Assembly (NCBI GenBank): GCA_014621425.1
Contig: JAANBB010000135.1
Coordinates: 24,705 to 88,704 of the forward strand
Length of the DNA: 64,000 nucleotides
Direction of reading: 5' to 3'
Source: Cylindrodendrum hubeiense
Taxonomy: Eukaryota; Ascomycota; Sordariomycetes; Hypocreales; Nectriaceae
Position numbers and translations under genes: made by a program. Positions 21,488 to 32,104 of this stretch are shown piece after piece; within the stretch, counting starts at the first letter, position 1, and every line of letters starts with the position of its first letter. The notes below the pieces were generated by a model. That model did no database searches, was not told the origin of the DNA, and saw only the letters and a program-made list of their open reading frames with translations.

Positions 21488-21605
21488 AATGCTTAGGGAT
21501 AATCCCCTTAATACTTAGGTACAATTCCCCTAATACTTAGGCATAATTCTCTAAGTGCTTAGGTATAATTATCGAAATACTTGTGTATAATTCCCTGCAC
21601 ACTTC
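21488..21605 (+). repeat. AT-rich minisatellite array 2 (TTAGGTATAATTC type)
   Basis: Five imperfect copies of a unit like TACTTAGGTATAATTCCCTAA, the same unit and orientation as array 1 at 14488-14655. The two arrays bracket the 14.6-21.5 kb island. Confidence 0.8.
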
Positions 21606-21801
21606 AATCATGTACTTTTGAGCCTGGAATTAACCCATACACTCTGTGGTCCATAATGTAACAATTTGACTTTCTTTTCCGGCATCTAGATGAATGGCAA
21701 TGACACACGAAACCACCTTGCTATTTAGCTACAATACAATTACGTGGCATTCAACCTCCTGTCAAATTAGGATGCCGCCTAAATAGCAAAGTCGACGATG
21801 T

Positions 21802-24288
21802 CTACCAAATGTCATGCTCCGTTATGGTGTGTGATACCCACTCCGTATCGCTGTTTGCAATCGAGTTTGCCATATCGATGATCTGTGCCGTGGTCAACCA
21901 CACATCGGTACTATACTCCTCCATGCCTGGCAGGAGTGAAGACAGCGTCTCCTCGTCGTTCGATTCGGCAATTGTCGCATCAATAGCACTATCCTCAATT
22001 CCTTCGGCCGCTGGGTTTTCCACAACTTCCTGATCGGGATTGTTGGGACTGGGAGTTTGCCCAGAGGTAGCGGGCAGGCGCCTCAACATGTCGTCCAGTT
22101 GCTGCAACTCAGATTGTCGAAACTCGGCAATCAGGTTGCCTTTCCCCACCATCTCGTTGAAGATGATGTGAGACTTTTGACGCCAGAGAGATTCGTTTTC
22201 CAGCAACTTAGGATTGAGAACGGGCCCGAGGAGGAGATTCAGGCTAGATACGAAGAGAGGTTCGAGGTCCCAGGGAAGAAAGGTTTCTGTAAAAAAGGTC
22301 AGTGTTGCAACTATACCAATAAGCGTCATCTCTTACCTAGAAGGCCTTGACTTTGCAGACAGGCGAGAATATTTATCATTTGTTGTGAGGAGTCGATGCA
22401 TATCTTTATCAGATTCCAAACGGTTTGAGAAGAATTAAGGGCATCGAGATAGGATGCTGGAGACTCGAATCGGATCTTCAAGAAACAAAACAATAACGGG
22501 CGCGTCGCAAGAACGATACACTGGAGTATGAAGATTAGACTTCCGACATATTAACTCGTGAGCTGCATGCTGCTTACCTGGTGATATAAAAGATGTAGAT
22601 AGCCCGAGGTCCTTGAAACCCCATTGATGGCCTGGTCTACTTGCATGGGAAACGTTTGTTGGAGCTCGTCGGCCAACCCAGCAACATTCGACAACACTTC
22701 CTTGGTGCTGAGCAGGAACCTTTTGTTCAACCGCCCATCGGCTCCGTAGACCCCTATGATGATTTAGTACCAACAGGCAGACCATCATCGGGTTAATTAC
22801 CTCTGTTGATAGCAGCGACGCTACGGGATAATCGGATCTGCATATTCAGAGCTGCAATTCGATGACTGGAGCCGGAGAAGTGCGGGAGCTGAGGATGTAC
22901 ATCGTCGTCGTGGATGGATTGGGGCAAGCCCATCAACGACGTCATTTCCCGGTCCAGAACGTAGGCAGTCCACCAAGCCTTGCGACTCCGTTCGACGAGA
23001 TGTTCTCCTAAATGTTGTCGTGGCATATCCGTGTGCATCCCCTGGAAGAGGGCCATTCGTATTGCTTGACCAATCTGGGATGATGGTTAGTCCTGGTCTC
23101 ACACGTTATGTGGGAGACTTACAAAGTTGTGAGCCGAGTGCCGGAAGTCCAGGCATTGGAAGTACAAAGCTATGCAGCACATGATCTCGGTGGATAGGAT
23201 TGGATCCTTGAAGAGTACATGGGTGCTTGGTAGAAGCCGTAGTGCCCGGACAAAATATTCCGCCCCAGGTGGTTTCTTGGCTTGGTAGTTGTTCTCGACC
23301 AATGCCTTACCAAAGGCAAGCACGAGTAATAACTGGATGTATTGAAGGTCTGCGCCGGCGTCCTGTGTTGGGTCGGAGTAGAAGTCGTACATGTACTTCA
23401 TGAAAGACTCCTCGTCAAATAGATGAAATACCTGACTGCAGTGGAACTTGACAGTGTTGATCAAGTAGATGGCATGGTCTAGGCTGGGGAGGGGATGCGC
23501 ATCCGGGGCCACGGTGGTTCGGGAACCATCCCAGCCCAGATCGTACGCCGAGCCGTCGAACAGAAGGCTACCCGTAGAGACGGGGGTGTGGTAGACATAC
23601 TCATGTGTGAGACTGAGAACGCGGCGGCTAAATGACCAATTTGACGACGTTCCAAGGTAGACTGTGTGGTGTTAGACGGCGTGAATGAGGATGGCTGCAA
23701 GGACACTGACAAGCTCTCCCCTCGGCGGAGGTCATGAATTTTGACTGCCCTGTTGATAGTGGGTTTGTGAGGGTGGAAGCGACTGGGTCTAGTCTTGAGC
23801 GGCTATTTGAACTCTGACTGTCCGACTCAGGCCTGTCGATTGACGGGATGACGATAGAGTCATTCTCTGTGAAAGATGACGGACCGCCGTCGCCTGTTGC
23901 AGGTGAGCAAGCGCTTAAGGTGCGAGCGAGGCAAGACATACCTTCATCAACGGCCCTGGAGGGTTCATGGTTGGTATCGAGCGAGCCAGGAGTGACGTAC
24001 TCGAGCCCCTCTGCGCGTCTTTGGCTGTCTATTCGCTGCTGCAGGTCGATGATGTACCTGGACGTTGATGTCAACGGGGCTGGTGGGAATGGGGGCAGAT
24101 AAGACTCGAGATTACCCTCGGGTGACCAGGATCTTCTGGTCGCGCTCGTCGAACTCGCAGGACAGCTTGCGCTTCTGGCAGGCATCGCAAGGCTGCGAGC
24201 CCGAACACTTGATCTTCTGCTTGCGGCACCTCGAGCAGCTGCAGGCTTCATGGTCAGCGGTGCTGGTGTTGGTGTTGGACAGGGCCAT
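21802..24288 (-). CDS. Zn(II)2Cys6 fungal transcription factor
   Basis: The ATG at 24288 gives MALSNTNTSTADHEA, followed at residues about 17-43 by a complete C6 zinc cluster, CSRCRKQKIKCSGSQPCDAC plus QKRKLSC. After a 58-nt intron (24115-24058) a short coiled coil follows (YIIDLQQRIDSQRR), as in dimerising Gal4-type factors. Further introns join EG to DGGPSS and AEGRAF to YLGTSSNWSFSRRVL. The latter stretch opens the fungal_trans middle-homology domain, which continues through FHLFDEESFMKYMYDFY and AWWTAYVLDREMTSLMGLP. The acidic C-terminus ends ...EHDIW. At least six introns are needed. It probably binds paired CGG triplets. It lies upstream of the aldolase and imino-acid genes and is the obvious candidate regulator of that group, but nothing in sequence proves this. 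Confidence 0.8.
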
Positions 24289-25099
24289 GCCCCCAGGGCC
24301 ACCCACGCGTTGCCGGATCGCTTCGACACCCGGCCTCGCCCTTTGGCGGATGAGTCTGCGGCCGCGGACGACCTCCTTGTGTGTGACGACGGCGACGGCA
24401 TTGTGAACAAACGGTTACTGTGTGATCTCCAGATTGAGAAGCGGTGCGCTGTGATCGGGGGGTCTGGGTATGCAGATGGGGCACGGCTTATGCGTCCGTA
24501 TAACTCTCCCAGGCAGGACGATGTTTCCGGCGTCACCGTGTTCCAGGGGACCAGGAGTCACGGGATGCCTGTAGACGATGAGCTGGCTGAGTTTTGGGCT
24601 AGCACTAGCGAGATGCGGGGTAGGGGTAGGGTACGGCCTTCAGGGCTAATCACTGCTGTAGCATTGCACTGAGTGCTGTTATCTGCCCCTTCACGGGCGT
24701 AGCTTGAATCGTCGACGCTATTATAGAGTGGATTTTAGCCCTGATCCCTTGGGCGGACCCTCTGATAGCATGTGGCGATCCACTTGTACCCCAATCTGCA
24801 GCCCCCAATGACTCGGAGAAGCGTCGCCGATTGCGCCTGTTATCTGCAGCAATCCCGAACTAACAGCGTTCGCCGATGCCGTCCAGCGCCTTCTACAACA
24901 TCACCTGCTGCAGCCCGACCGCTAATGCATCACGCTACAAATGGGGTTTTGCCTCAGAGCACGCCCCGACGAGGCGTGGGTGTGGGTGCTACGCCCTGGA
25001 GTGGTGGGTGCCACGTCCTGAAGTGTGGCAGTGGCAGCCCGGCTTCACCAGCATTACACGGTCCTTCAGGTGTCCCATGATTCCGGCCAGCCATGTCCA
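24289..25099. other. Intergenic between regulator and aldolase
   Basis: About 0.8 kb: the promoter of the Zn2Cys6 gene and the 3' flank of the aldolase. Long frames on the plus strand (24250-24672) run partly antisense to the regulator and lack support. Confidence 0.4.
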
Positions 25100-26110
25100 T
25101 TATCGATATCGGGCTTTACTCTGTAGGATCTGCTCAATGACGGCTGCCTCCACCGTCGATTCCCTGACTTGCTTCTTCGCCGATTCCCCGACCGGGTCGT
25201 AGGGGTGTCGCGGTTCCAGCTTTTCTTCTGGAACGTCGACGCCAGCCGCCCTCGCCGAGTGACACGCAACCGCAAACTTGGTCGCCGCTATGCCCTGGCA
25301 GGGACTTTCCGCCAGCGCCAGTACCTTCTGTAACCTGATGGCCTCGTCAACCCGACCCTGCTTGTAAAGCGCGTGTACTCTGGATGCGAGCATGGGGAAT
25401 ACGTTGGCAAAGGCGGCGATGCATCCCGAGCTCCCGGCCACCAGCCCGCCGATGAGGGAGTCCGAATGCCCGCCGAAGATGGAAAACTGCCCCGGCCCCA
25501 GCGCGGCCGAAAGCCGGGTGATTTCCCCGAGGGAGCCACATGTAAGTTTCACCCCTACGATATTGGACCTCCCCTTTGGATGGGAAGAGGCACTCTCGCG
25601 GAAAATAGATACAACCGTCTCCGAGTCAATGTCCCCCGTTCCAGCCCCTGGGAAATTGTTAATAACGACTGGGAGAGGAGAACGGGCCGCGACTTCAACA
25701 AAGAACCGCCGGGCAACGTTCATGCTGGCCCTGCCAAAGGATGCCGGCGGCAGAACCAGCAAATAGTTGGCGCCTGCCCTGGCCGCATCCTCCGCAAACT
25801 GCAGGGTCTGCTTTGTGGAATGAGCCCCAACGCCGGCCATGAGGGGGAAAGCCGGGCCAACCGTTTTGCGGGCCGTGGTGACGACAAGGAAGCGTTCTTC
25901 CCTGGTGAGCAGAACGGCCTCCGAGCTGGTGCCCAGGACGACAATCCCCGTCAGCCCGGACTGTGCCAGGTGGGCAAAGTGCTTGGACTGCGCCGAGAGG
26001 TCCAATTGGTCGGTGCCGTGGTTGAAAAATGTCACGGCGGGACACCACACCCCGGCGGGCGGAACGTGGGGAGGGGGTGTCGAGACGGGCTCCGAGCCCA
26101 GCGAACCCAT
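25100..26110 (-). CDS. DapA/HOGA-fold class I aldolase
   Basis: An intronless frame of 336 residues from an ATG at 26110. It matches the dihydrodipicolinate synthase/N-acetylneuraminate lyase superfamily: GVWCPAVTFF at the first strand, GIVVLGTSSEAVLLTREER (GTTGE-type loop), PLMAGVGAHSTKQ, and the Schiff-base lysine in NIVGVKLTCGSLGE. The length fits the family (about 300-340). Two usual active-site tyrosines are missing: the expected PPAYFG-type block reads PPASFG (TCC codon), and the YNFPG block reads NNFPG. In fungi this fold includes 4-hydroxy-2-oxoglutarate, L-KDR and L-2-keto-3-deoxy-sugar aldolases. The neighbouring imino-acid genes suggest a 4-hydroxy-2-oxoglutarate aldolase role, which is inference. 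No targeting leader is evident. Confidence 0.8.
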   Translation of the reverse strand: MGSLGSEPVSTPPPHVPPAGVWCPAVTFFNHGTDQLDLSAQSKHFAHLAQSGLTGIVVLGTSSEAVLLTREERFLVVTTARKTVGPAFPLMAGVGAHSTKQTLQFAEDAARAGANYLLVLPPASFGRASMNVARRFFVEVAARSPLPVVINNFPGAGTGDIDSETVVSIFRESASSHPKGRSNIVGVKLTCGSLGEITRLSAALGPGQFSIFGGHSDSLIGGLVAGSSGCIAAFANVFPMLASRVHALYKQGRVDEAIRLQKVLALAESPCQGIAATKFAVACHSARAAGVDVPEEKLEPRHPYDPVGESAKKQVRESTVEAAVIEQILQSKARYR

Positions 26111-27433
26111 TGAGAAAGGCCGAAACTTGCTGATTGTCCCGTCTAATATAGTGATAAGGATACTCGTGGCAGTGGCGGCCTTGATTACGTCGACTATGAA
26201 CTGGCGAATAAGCCAACGATTACGACGAATACCACGAGTAGGGCTTATCAGACCACACCGCGTCGGCTCTTTATCAGTCGTAAGAGTCTGGGGTATGGTT
26301 CAGAAGATTAGACCTGACATGTGCTGCTACTCCATAATTGTTTGTCACGACACGACTCAAGTTGTCATATCTTTACCCCGGAAGCCCTGCCGGCGACTCC
26401 GAGACCGGGAGCTGCCCCGGTGGATAGCGCTGCCATCTTGGCGTGGGTGGAGAGCCCCTCCAATCGCGTTCAGCACAGCATCGGAAGCCCTCCCGGTCGT
26501 CCGTCTCCACTCTGCCCTGCCCAAGTCCAGGTCCCAAAACATGAGCAAAGCCCAAGAGCCAGCTATCTTTTGGAGAAGTGTGGTGAGGGGCGGGAAGGCA
26601 TTGTGAGGGGCTGGGAGGGTGTAGTGAGTCGGTATGCTAGATGGCCAGGTTTGGAGCACCATCAACTTCCTCCATGGCCTGACTTGACTATTGAAACACC
26701 CCGAGACTCTCTTCCCCAGGTCTCGATCAAGATGAAGCTTCAGACTAGTTTAGTTTCTTATTCCCCAGAATCCCCAGAATGAATGTGGAGAGGCCATTCC
26801 CCATTGCGACTCCCTGCGCTCAACCGCATCGCCAACCCCGACAAATGTACGTAATAGCTGCGCACGTTCGACTCCCCCGCACTCTAACCTCCCCGGGAGG
26901 GTCACCGTGATCATTCCTTCAGGCATTCAGTTAGTCAGAATGCGGGGGAAATCGTGGCATTTCCGAGGAGCTGTGGTTAGACCAACCACAACGCACTTAG
27001 ATCACGAGCTCGCAGGAGTGAATGAAGCGGAATCACGTAGAACAGGAAATTAGGGTCATGGATTTCAGCTTACGAGTCAGATTGGACCTTTTGCTTTGAG
27101 CGTGTTGAGTGGTTCTTGGCTCATCTGCAGCAGCAAACTTGATCGGGATTGAAGCCGAACCAGGACAACGTACCCCGTGGACTGCGTTCTCCTTGGATAC
27201 AGAATGGATTTCTACTGAGTTCTCCATTCGGAAATCCTTGTAAGACCTACACGCTATTGGGTAGTGCGGCAGATGTTTTGTAGACGCATCTCAGCTAACG
27301 ATCCAATCTGGTCTTGCATCATTTGAGAATAAAGCCACATTTACATGAGCAGACTGGTCTGCTGTTACTCCACCAATCAATAGTGCAGCCCATACTACTC
27401 CCAATAGACACCATCTCCCAGAATGTCAACGCT
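26111..27433. other. Intergenic
   Basis: About 1.3 kb. It contains the aldolase promoter (left) and the 3' flank of the next minus-strand gene (right). ORFs at 26321-26782 (+) and 26357-26665 (-) overlap each other and look like chance. Confidence 0.4.
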
Positions 27434-27925
27434 TTAAGAAGGGGGACTCCCAGTCTCAATAAGGCCTTGGCTAATGAGACTTTGGATCGCCTCCTGTTCC
27501 ACCCATTCAGTGCATTTAATCAACGGCGTGCGAGATTCCCCAGGCTGATAGAATCTTAATGGAGCCCAAGACTTGACTGGTTCCGTCTTCATGGTTTTGA
27601 TGTTAAACGCCTTCTGCTTTGGGGGCGGCTGGATAGTCCTAAGTAGGCTGTCCCATTCTGTTGGATACTTGGAAACCTTGGCGTGTCCGATGAGTTCTTG
27701 GGAAGCGAGGTCTTCAAATTGGTCCGAGATGTGATATGGCACTGACTCATATTGCATGCCGTTGACGATGTCACCAGTTACGTGGTGTTTGAAACCACTG
27801 CCTGGCCGTGGGATGTTTGTCTCGACGAAGATGATGGTGTGATATCGGGGTTGCGGCATATCGGGATCCTGCATAGCAAGCTTGAACTTGAGTTTAAAAA
27901 CCCGATAGAGCTCAGGGTTGGGCAT
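27434..27925 (-). CDS. Small conserved-looking hypothetical protein (163 aa)
   Basis: The frame is open from 28396, but the first ATG in a plausible context is at 27925, giving MPNPELYRVFKLKFKLAMQD as the start. The upstream 157 codons are Arg/His-rich, low in protein character and overlap the promoter of the divergent RWD gene. The core has beta-strand-like blocks (YHTIIFVETN, HHVTGDIVNGMQYES) and a conserved-looking LISQGLIETGS end. This pattern is reminiscent of small fungal proteins of unknown function with a GDIVxGM-type motif. No transmembrane or signal segment. The function is unknown. Confidence 0.55.
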   Translation of the reverse strand: MPNPELYRVFKLKFKLAMQDPDMPQPRYHTIIFVETNIPRPGSGFKHHVTGDIVNGMQYESVPYHISDQFEDLASQELIGHAKVSKYPTEWDSLLRTIQPPPKQKAFNIKTMKTEPVKSWAPLRFYQPGESRTPLIKCTEWVEQEAIQSLISQGLIETGSPPS

Positions 27926-28405
27926 GATGGTGCTGGCAGCAACGATGTTGGGAGTTGGATACAGGCGTTGCGTGTAAGATGAGAAATGGTGATGGATTAA
28001 GTGCGGGGCAAATTGTTGGCGGGCAGCTATTTCTCCAGGTGCAAGGCGCCAATGGATAATGACAAGATTCTCATGCGTCTGGCTAGAGAAACTCTTGCTG
28101 ATAGGTTCGTATTTGTATCCGTTTGGTGTTATCCGATGCTCATGACGTTTTGACAACCGCAATGAGGCTACGGGCGTGCTAGCGGGCGATGATCGCGCTT
28201 CGTAGTCGGTAATGTTGAGCGGACCTAAGAGTATCACGTGATGGTAGTTTTTTTTGTGCTCATACCTCACCACGACGCATGCGAATCTACGATGGTGAAC
28301 ACGATGGCGAACACGACAAGGCGCTGATGGACGGAATTGCACTGAAGCTTTATAGGTAGTGGCAAATTCTTCTTTCAGGCCATTTACAAGAAGCATTCAA
28401 TCACC

Positions 28406-29317
28406 ATGGTGACTGATGAAAGGCACAATGTTTTGCCAAAGGATGTCATGGAGCTTCAGCTTGGCCAAATCGACCTCCTGATGGCCATGTATGAGTCGGA
28501 CGACGCTATATCCATTGATGGTGCATCCTCCGAATTACTTGAAGCACTGAGGGATTGGTGTGAGGGCGGGAATGAGGCCGTGCCCGAATTTACTCAGGAG
28601 TGCATAACCATGCTCCTTAGCCTGGACATTTCTGACGAGGATGACAGCCCACCACATGGGGCAAAGTCATTGCAACTAAGCTTATCTGTACCATTGGTGT
28701 ATGAAGGAGGGGACATACCAGTAGTGACCACGGAACCGCCACCAGTCAAAACCAGGATACAACAACCGGCGTGGATGAGCAAAGGCGAAGTGGCCTGGCT
28801 CACCTCGGAAATTCCTGAAGGAGACATATTGACAGTCATTGAACATGTCAAGGAGGCGGCATTGCAGCACCTGGAAGGATTGAAACAAGTGGAGAGTGAT
28901 CTACTGAATACAGATACATCAATTGTCCGCGTTTGGTTCTACTTCCCCTCAATCAGTACGCGGTCAAAACGGGACGACATCATACACTACGGCCCAACTT
29001 ATGGGCTGACAGGATTTCTGCTCGCTGGAAAGCCAGGCGTGTTGTGTCTCGAGGGAGGATCCCATGCCATCGACGACTTTATGAAATTCATCAAGACGGA
29101 GAGTTGGGGCGATATTCCCGCGGGGCACAAAAAGGTCAGCGAGCGCTATCGAGAGACAGGACCGGAAGTGGCACGGGCGTTCAAGAATATGCAAGAGATT
29201 ACCGATCTGATGGGCGAGAGGCGGGGAGTGAGGCAAAACCGCAACGATATGAAGGCTTTGGAGACGTGGCTCATTGAGAGTGGGCTTGGTGAAGCCTTTG
29301 GGAAAGTCATCATGTAG
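28406..29317 (+). CDS. RWD domain protein, RWDD2-like
   Basis: An intronless 303-residue protein from an ATG at 28406. Residues about 10-130 fit an RWD fold (LQLGQIDLLMAMYESDDAIS ... LSLSVPLVYEGGDIPVV). Residues about 170-300 fit the DUF1115 region that follows RWD in the RWDD2 family, with WFYFPSISTRSKRDDIIHY, GLTGFLLAGKPGVLCLEG and SWGDIPAGHKKVSERYRE. The role of RWDD2 proteins is poorly known; RWD domains mediate protein contacts, for example in translation control and ubiquitin pathways. It is divergent from the small gene at 27434-27925 and shares a short promoter of under 500 bp. It appears to be a housekeeping gene within the metabolic cluster. Confidence 0.8.
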   Translation: MVTDERHNVLPKDVMELQLGQIDLLMAMYESDDAISIDGASSELLEALRDWCEGGNEAVPEFTQECITMLLSLDISDEDDSPPHGAKSLQLSLSVPLVYEGGDIPVVTTEPPPVKTRIQQPAWMSKGEVAWLTSEIPEGDILTVIEHVKEAALQHLEGLKQVESDLLNTDTSIVRVWFYFPSISTRSKRDDIIHYGPTYGLTGFLLAGKPGVLCLEGGSHAIDDFMKFIKTESWGDIPAGHKKVSERYRETGPEVARAFKNMQEITDLMGERRGVRQNRNDMKALETWLIESGLGEAFGKVIM

Positions 29318-29770
29318 CTTCAGGTGCGTTCAACCCGTCGTGTATATCACTTGTTGACTGACTGAGATGCTTAGACTGCTAGTAAAAATGCGATATCCTG
29401 CAAACTGGCCTATTGGATGTGTTTAACTACTCAATTGGTTTGACGAGCAGATCGAGAGATGGGACGGATTGCCTTTTCGCATCTCATGAAGCTCCTGTTG
29501 AGAATGGTTGGGCGATTGGACCTCCACGACATGGCACCTAAGGGGACCCCAATTAGACTCACCTGCAATAAATTCACGCCTTCCGGACCAAAAACATACA
29601 ACAGCGGGGATTCGCTGATCGTCACCGACTCAACTACTAATCCACCTCACTAGCTTATCTGGTGGACATCGAACGGGATCCCGAGTTCTCTAGTGGATAT
29701 GGTCGTATATGCTTTCATTGAGATGCTATGATTTTAATGACAGGAGGCGTAAATATCTATGGGTAACAAT
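29318..29770. other. Intergenic between convergent genes
   Basis: The 3' flanks of the RWD gene (+) and the FAD oxidase (-). No supported feature. Confidence 0.4.
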
Positions 29771-31130
29771 CTAGAGCTTCGCCCTGTGTCCGGGAGCAAT
29801 ATCAGCAAGTTCCCGAGTCTCTCCAAGTCGCCAGCTCACGGCGCCGCCCCAGTCACCTCTCTTAGTCTTCTTGGGAGGGTTCTTCCAGCGCCATCTGGGC
29901 ACAGGCTGCTGGCTGTCGGGAGCCGTAAGCATGTCCTTGACCCAGGCGCCGAAGATGGGGAACATCTTGAAACCGTGGCCAGAGTCTCCAGACAGAAGAA
30001 TCACCGAGTCGGAAGTCTCGGGGACGTAGTCGATGATGAAGTCTGAATCCTTGGTGTCCGCAAACCAGCACAGGGACTTTTTCACCAGAGGCCGCTCGGC
30101 AAGACTGGGGAGAGTCTGAGACAGCAGCTTGCGGATCTGCGCCTCGTCGTGTTTAGGCAGGAAGGCGCTGTCTTCCAGAAACTCTGGGGAAGTGGAAACT
30201 CCAGTGCCAGGGTCGGTGTTGATGTAACCGCCGCCCATGGGGCACAGCTTGAGGAGGTTGGTCTTCGGACAAGGCTCGAAGAAGAAGCCCAGATCGCGGG
30301 CATATGTAACAGGGATGCCGCGAAGAGCGGATGTCTCTTCGTCGGTGAGGTGGACGTGTGCGACGGACCAAGACTTGGCGACCACCTGTTGGCCGATCTC
30401 GGGAACGAGCCTGCTCGTAGCTGCACCAGCGGCAACAATCACCAGCTTGGCGGGGTAGAAAACACCAGTCACCGACTTGACTCCGATGCTCTTCCTTCCC
30501 TTGGATGTCTTCTCGTACACAATCTCACTAACTGCGCCCTCGTCGCCGAGAACGAACTTGACGCCCCTCGCCTTTGTCGCCTTGTGAATTCCCTTAAGAG
30601 CATCTCCAGAATGGGCGTAGCCATCATACTGGTTCAAGTATCCGTGCCATCCCGGCAGAGAACTTTGGTTGTACTGCCAGAAACGGTCCCGAATATCGGC
30701 ACTGCTGTCAATGGACACAACCTTGGGCTTGATCTTGGGGTGGATTTCCGCTGCAGCTCGGAATCTATTAAGGGTGTTGAGAGCCTCAACGGGGGCCTCA
30801 CCCGACACGCAGTGCAGAAATCCAACCTGGTGGAAATACGGGCCAAAGAGGGGTGTTTGCCAGGCGGCAATTGCTTGCTGTCTTGTGTTAACACTGCACA
30901 TCCCAACACTCGCGGGCACTTACAAGGGTCAAGTCAGTGTAAAAGGGGTCTTCATATTCGGCTCGGACAATTTTGTTAAGGTCGTTTGCGGCTGAGAAAC
31001 GCGACGGAATCTCCTCCTTGTCGAGAACCGTGATGTTGGTGAAGCCGGCATCGAGCAAGTGCAAGACCGTTGAGAGGCCAAAAGCACCGCCGCCAATGAC
31101 GAGAAGAGGATCGTTTTTTGAGACACCCAT
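29771..31130 (-). CDS. Peroxisomal FAD-dependent amine oxidase (sarcosine/pipecolate oxidase family)
   Basis: Exon 1 (31130-30924) and exon 2 (30877-29771) are separated by a 46-nt intron and encode 437 residues, the usual size for fungal fructosyl-amine, saccharopine and pipecolate oxidases. The N-terminus has the Rossmann dinucleotide motif LLVIGGGAFGLSTV. SLCWFADTKDSDFIIDYVP carries the Cys expected to hold FAD covalently, as in monomeric sarcosine oxidase. GDSGHGFKMFP is the C-terminal FAD-contact block. The protein ends in AKL, a canonical PTS1, so it should act in peroxisomes and release hydrogen peroxide. The substrate should be a secondary amine or imino acid. With proline genes next door, a cyclic imino acid or N-methylated relative is plausible, but not shown. 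Confidence 0.8.
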
Positions 31131-32104
31131 TATGTAATATCGAATTGATGATTTGATTTGATTGCTAGTGTCTGGAGTGAAGCAGGCCGCCATATATGTG
31201 CTCTTCAGAAGCTGTCCAACGCCGCGAGTCGGACATTCCTCCCGATGTTTCGTGAATACTCACTCCCGTGGCGCCATGATGCCGCCAAGCTGCCTCGCTA
31301 TCTGCAGCCAAAGCGGGGGCGGGGTCGCGCTCAGGTTAGCGTAGGCGACGCCGGGTCGCTTTCCGCCGCCACTACTGCGACGGATTGTCCAGCCCGGCAT
31401 CAGTCCCGAGATATGGTCACGAGTCGTGGATCACGAGGTAGGATCAGCACAGGTAGTTGAATGGTTGTTCGGGAGATAGGCTAAGGTATGGGAGTGGGAT
31501 GAAATGCAAAGATAGCTATTGCCGATGTAAACCGGAGGGTTAGTGATTTCTGACACGACATGAGTCACCGTAATCGGGAGGTTCTTTTGAGTTATCCTTG
31601 CAATGTTGCCATTCGTCAATGACCACTGAGTTAAGACGGAGTCTCAGTAGAAGGTTAGCTTAGGCGACACTCCACACAATTGATCCACTGCCAGAGTTCA
31701 GTTGCACCGCAGTCTCATCACCAATCTATTTTCATTCACAGAATACGCATGTCGAATACAGAGTTACGAAGAAACAGTCAATTTAAAGTCACACGATCCA
31801 GTATGTGTGTTTCGTAATTGTATTCTGTCAACGTGGTTGAATAGTTCATGCGCAAGTTACGCACGGGCCGTCAGAAGACGAAATACTGAAAGAGCCGCAA
31901 CCAACTAGTGTTCACTCAAGATTCCTACGGATTAAAGTCTCAAGTCTACAGAGAAAATGTTTACTAGACCCATAATCCGTCATTTCCAGAAGACAGCCTA
32001 CTACACAACACAGAAAGATCACGAGTAACAAATTTTATAATAAGCTTGTAAATTTATGCGTACAATCTAGTAGATATTTTTAACCAACACCGGGAGTTCT
32101 AATT
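31131..32104. other. Intergenic
   Basis: About 1 kb: promoter of the FAD oxidase (left) and the 3' flank of the P5C dehydrogenase (right). AT-rich from 31700 to 32100. I see no gene. Confidence 0.4.

Larger units (their letters stand above)
19199..21801. other. Low-complexity, repeat-rich region
   Basis: About 2.6 kb containing copy B of the duplicated 3' end, a poly-Asp/Lys exon-like stretch, a 225-bp tandem duplication, trinucleotide runs and minisatellite array 2. No intact gene is demonstrable; the long minus frame 21195-20491 is driven by simple repeats. Confidence 0.45.

Noticed and set aside
24250..24672. 140-codon plus-strand ORF
   Set aside because: It runs antisense to the start of the Zn2Cys6 gene and has no support of its own.
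27926..28396. N-terminal extension of the 163-residue hypothetical protein
   Set aside because: There is no suitable ATG, the translation is Arg/His-rich and unlike a domain, and it overlaps the promoter shared with the RWD gene.
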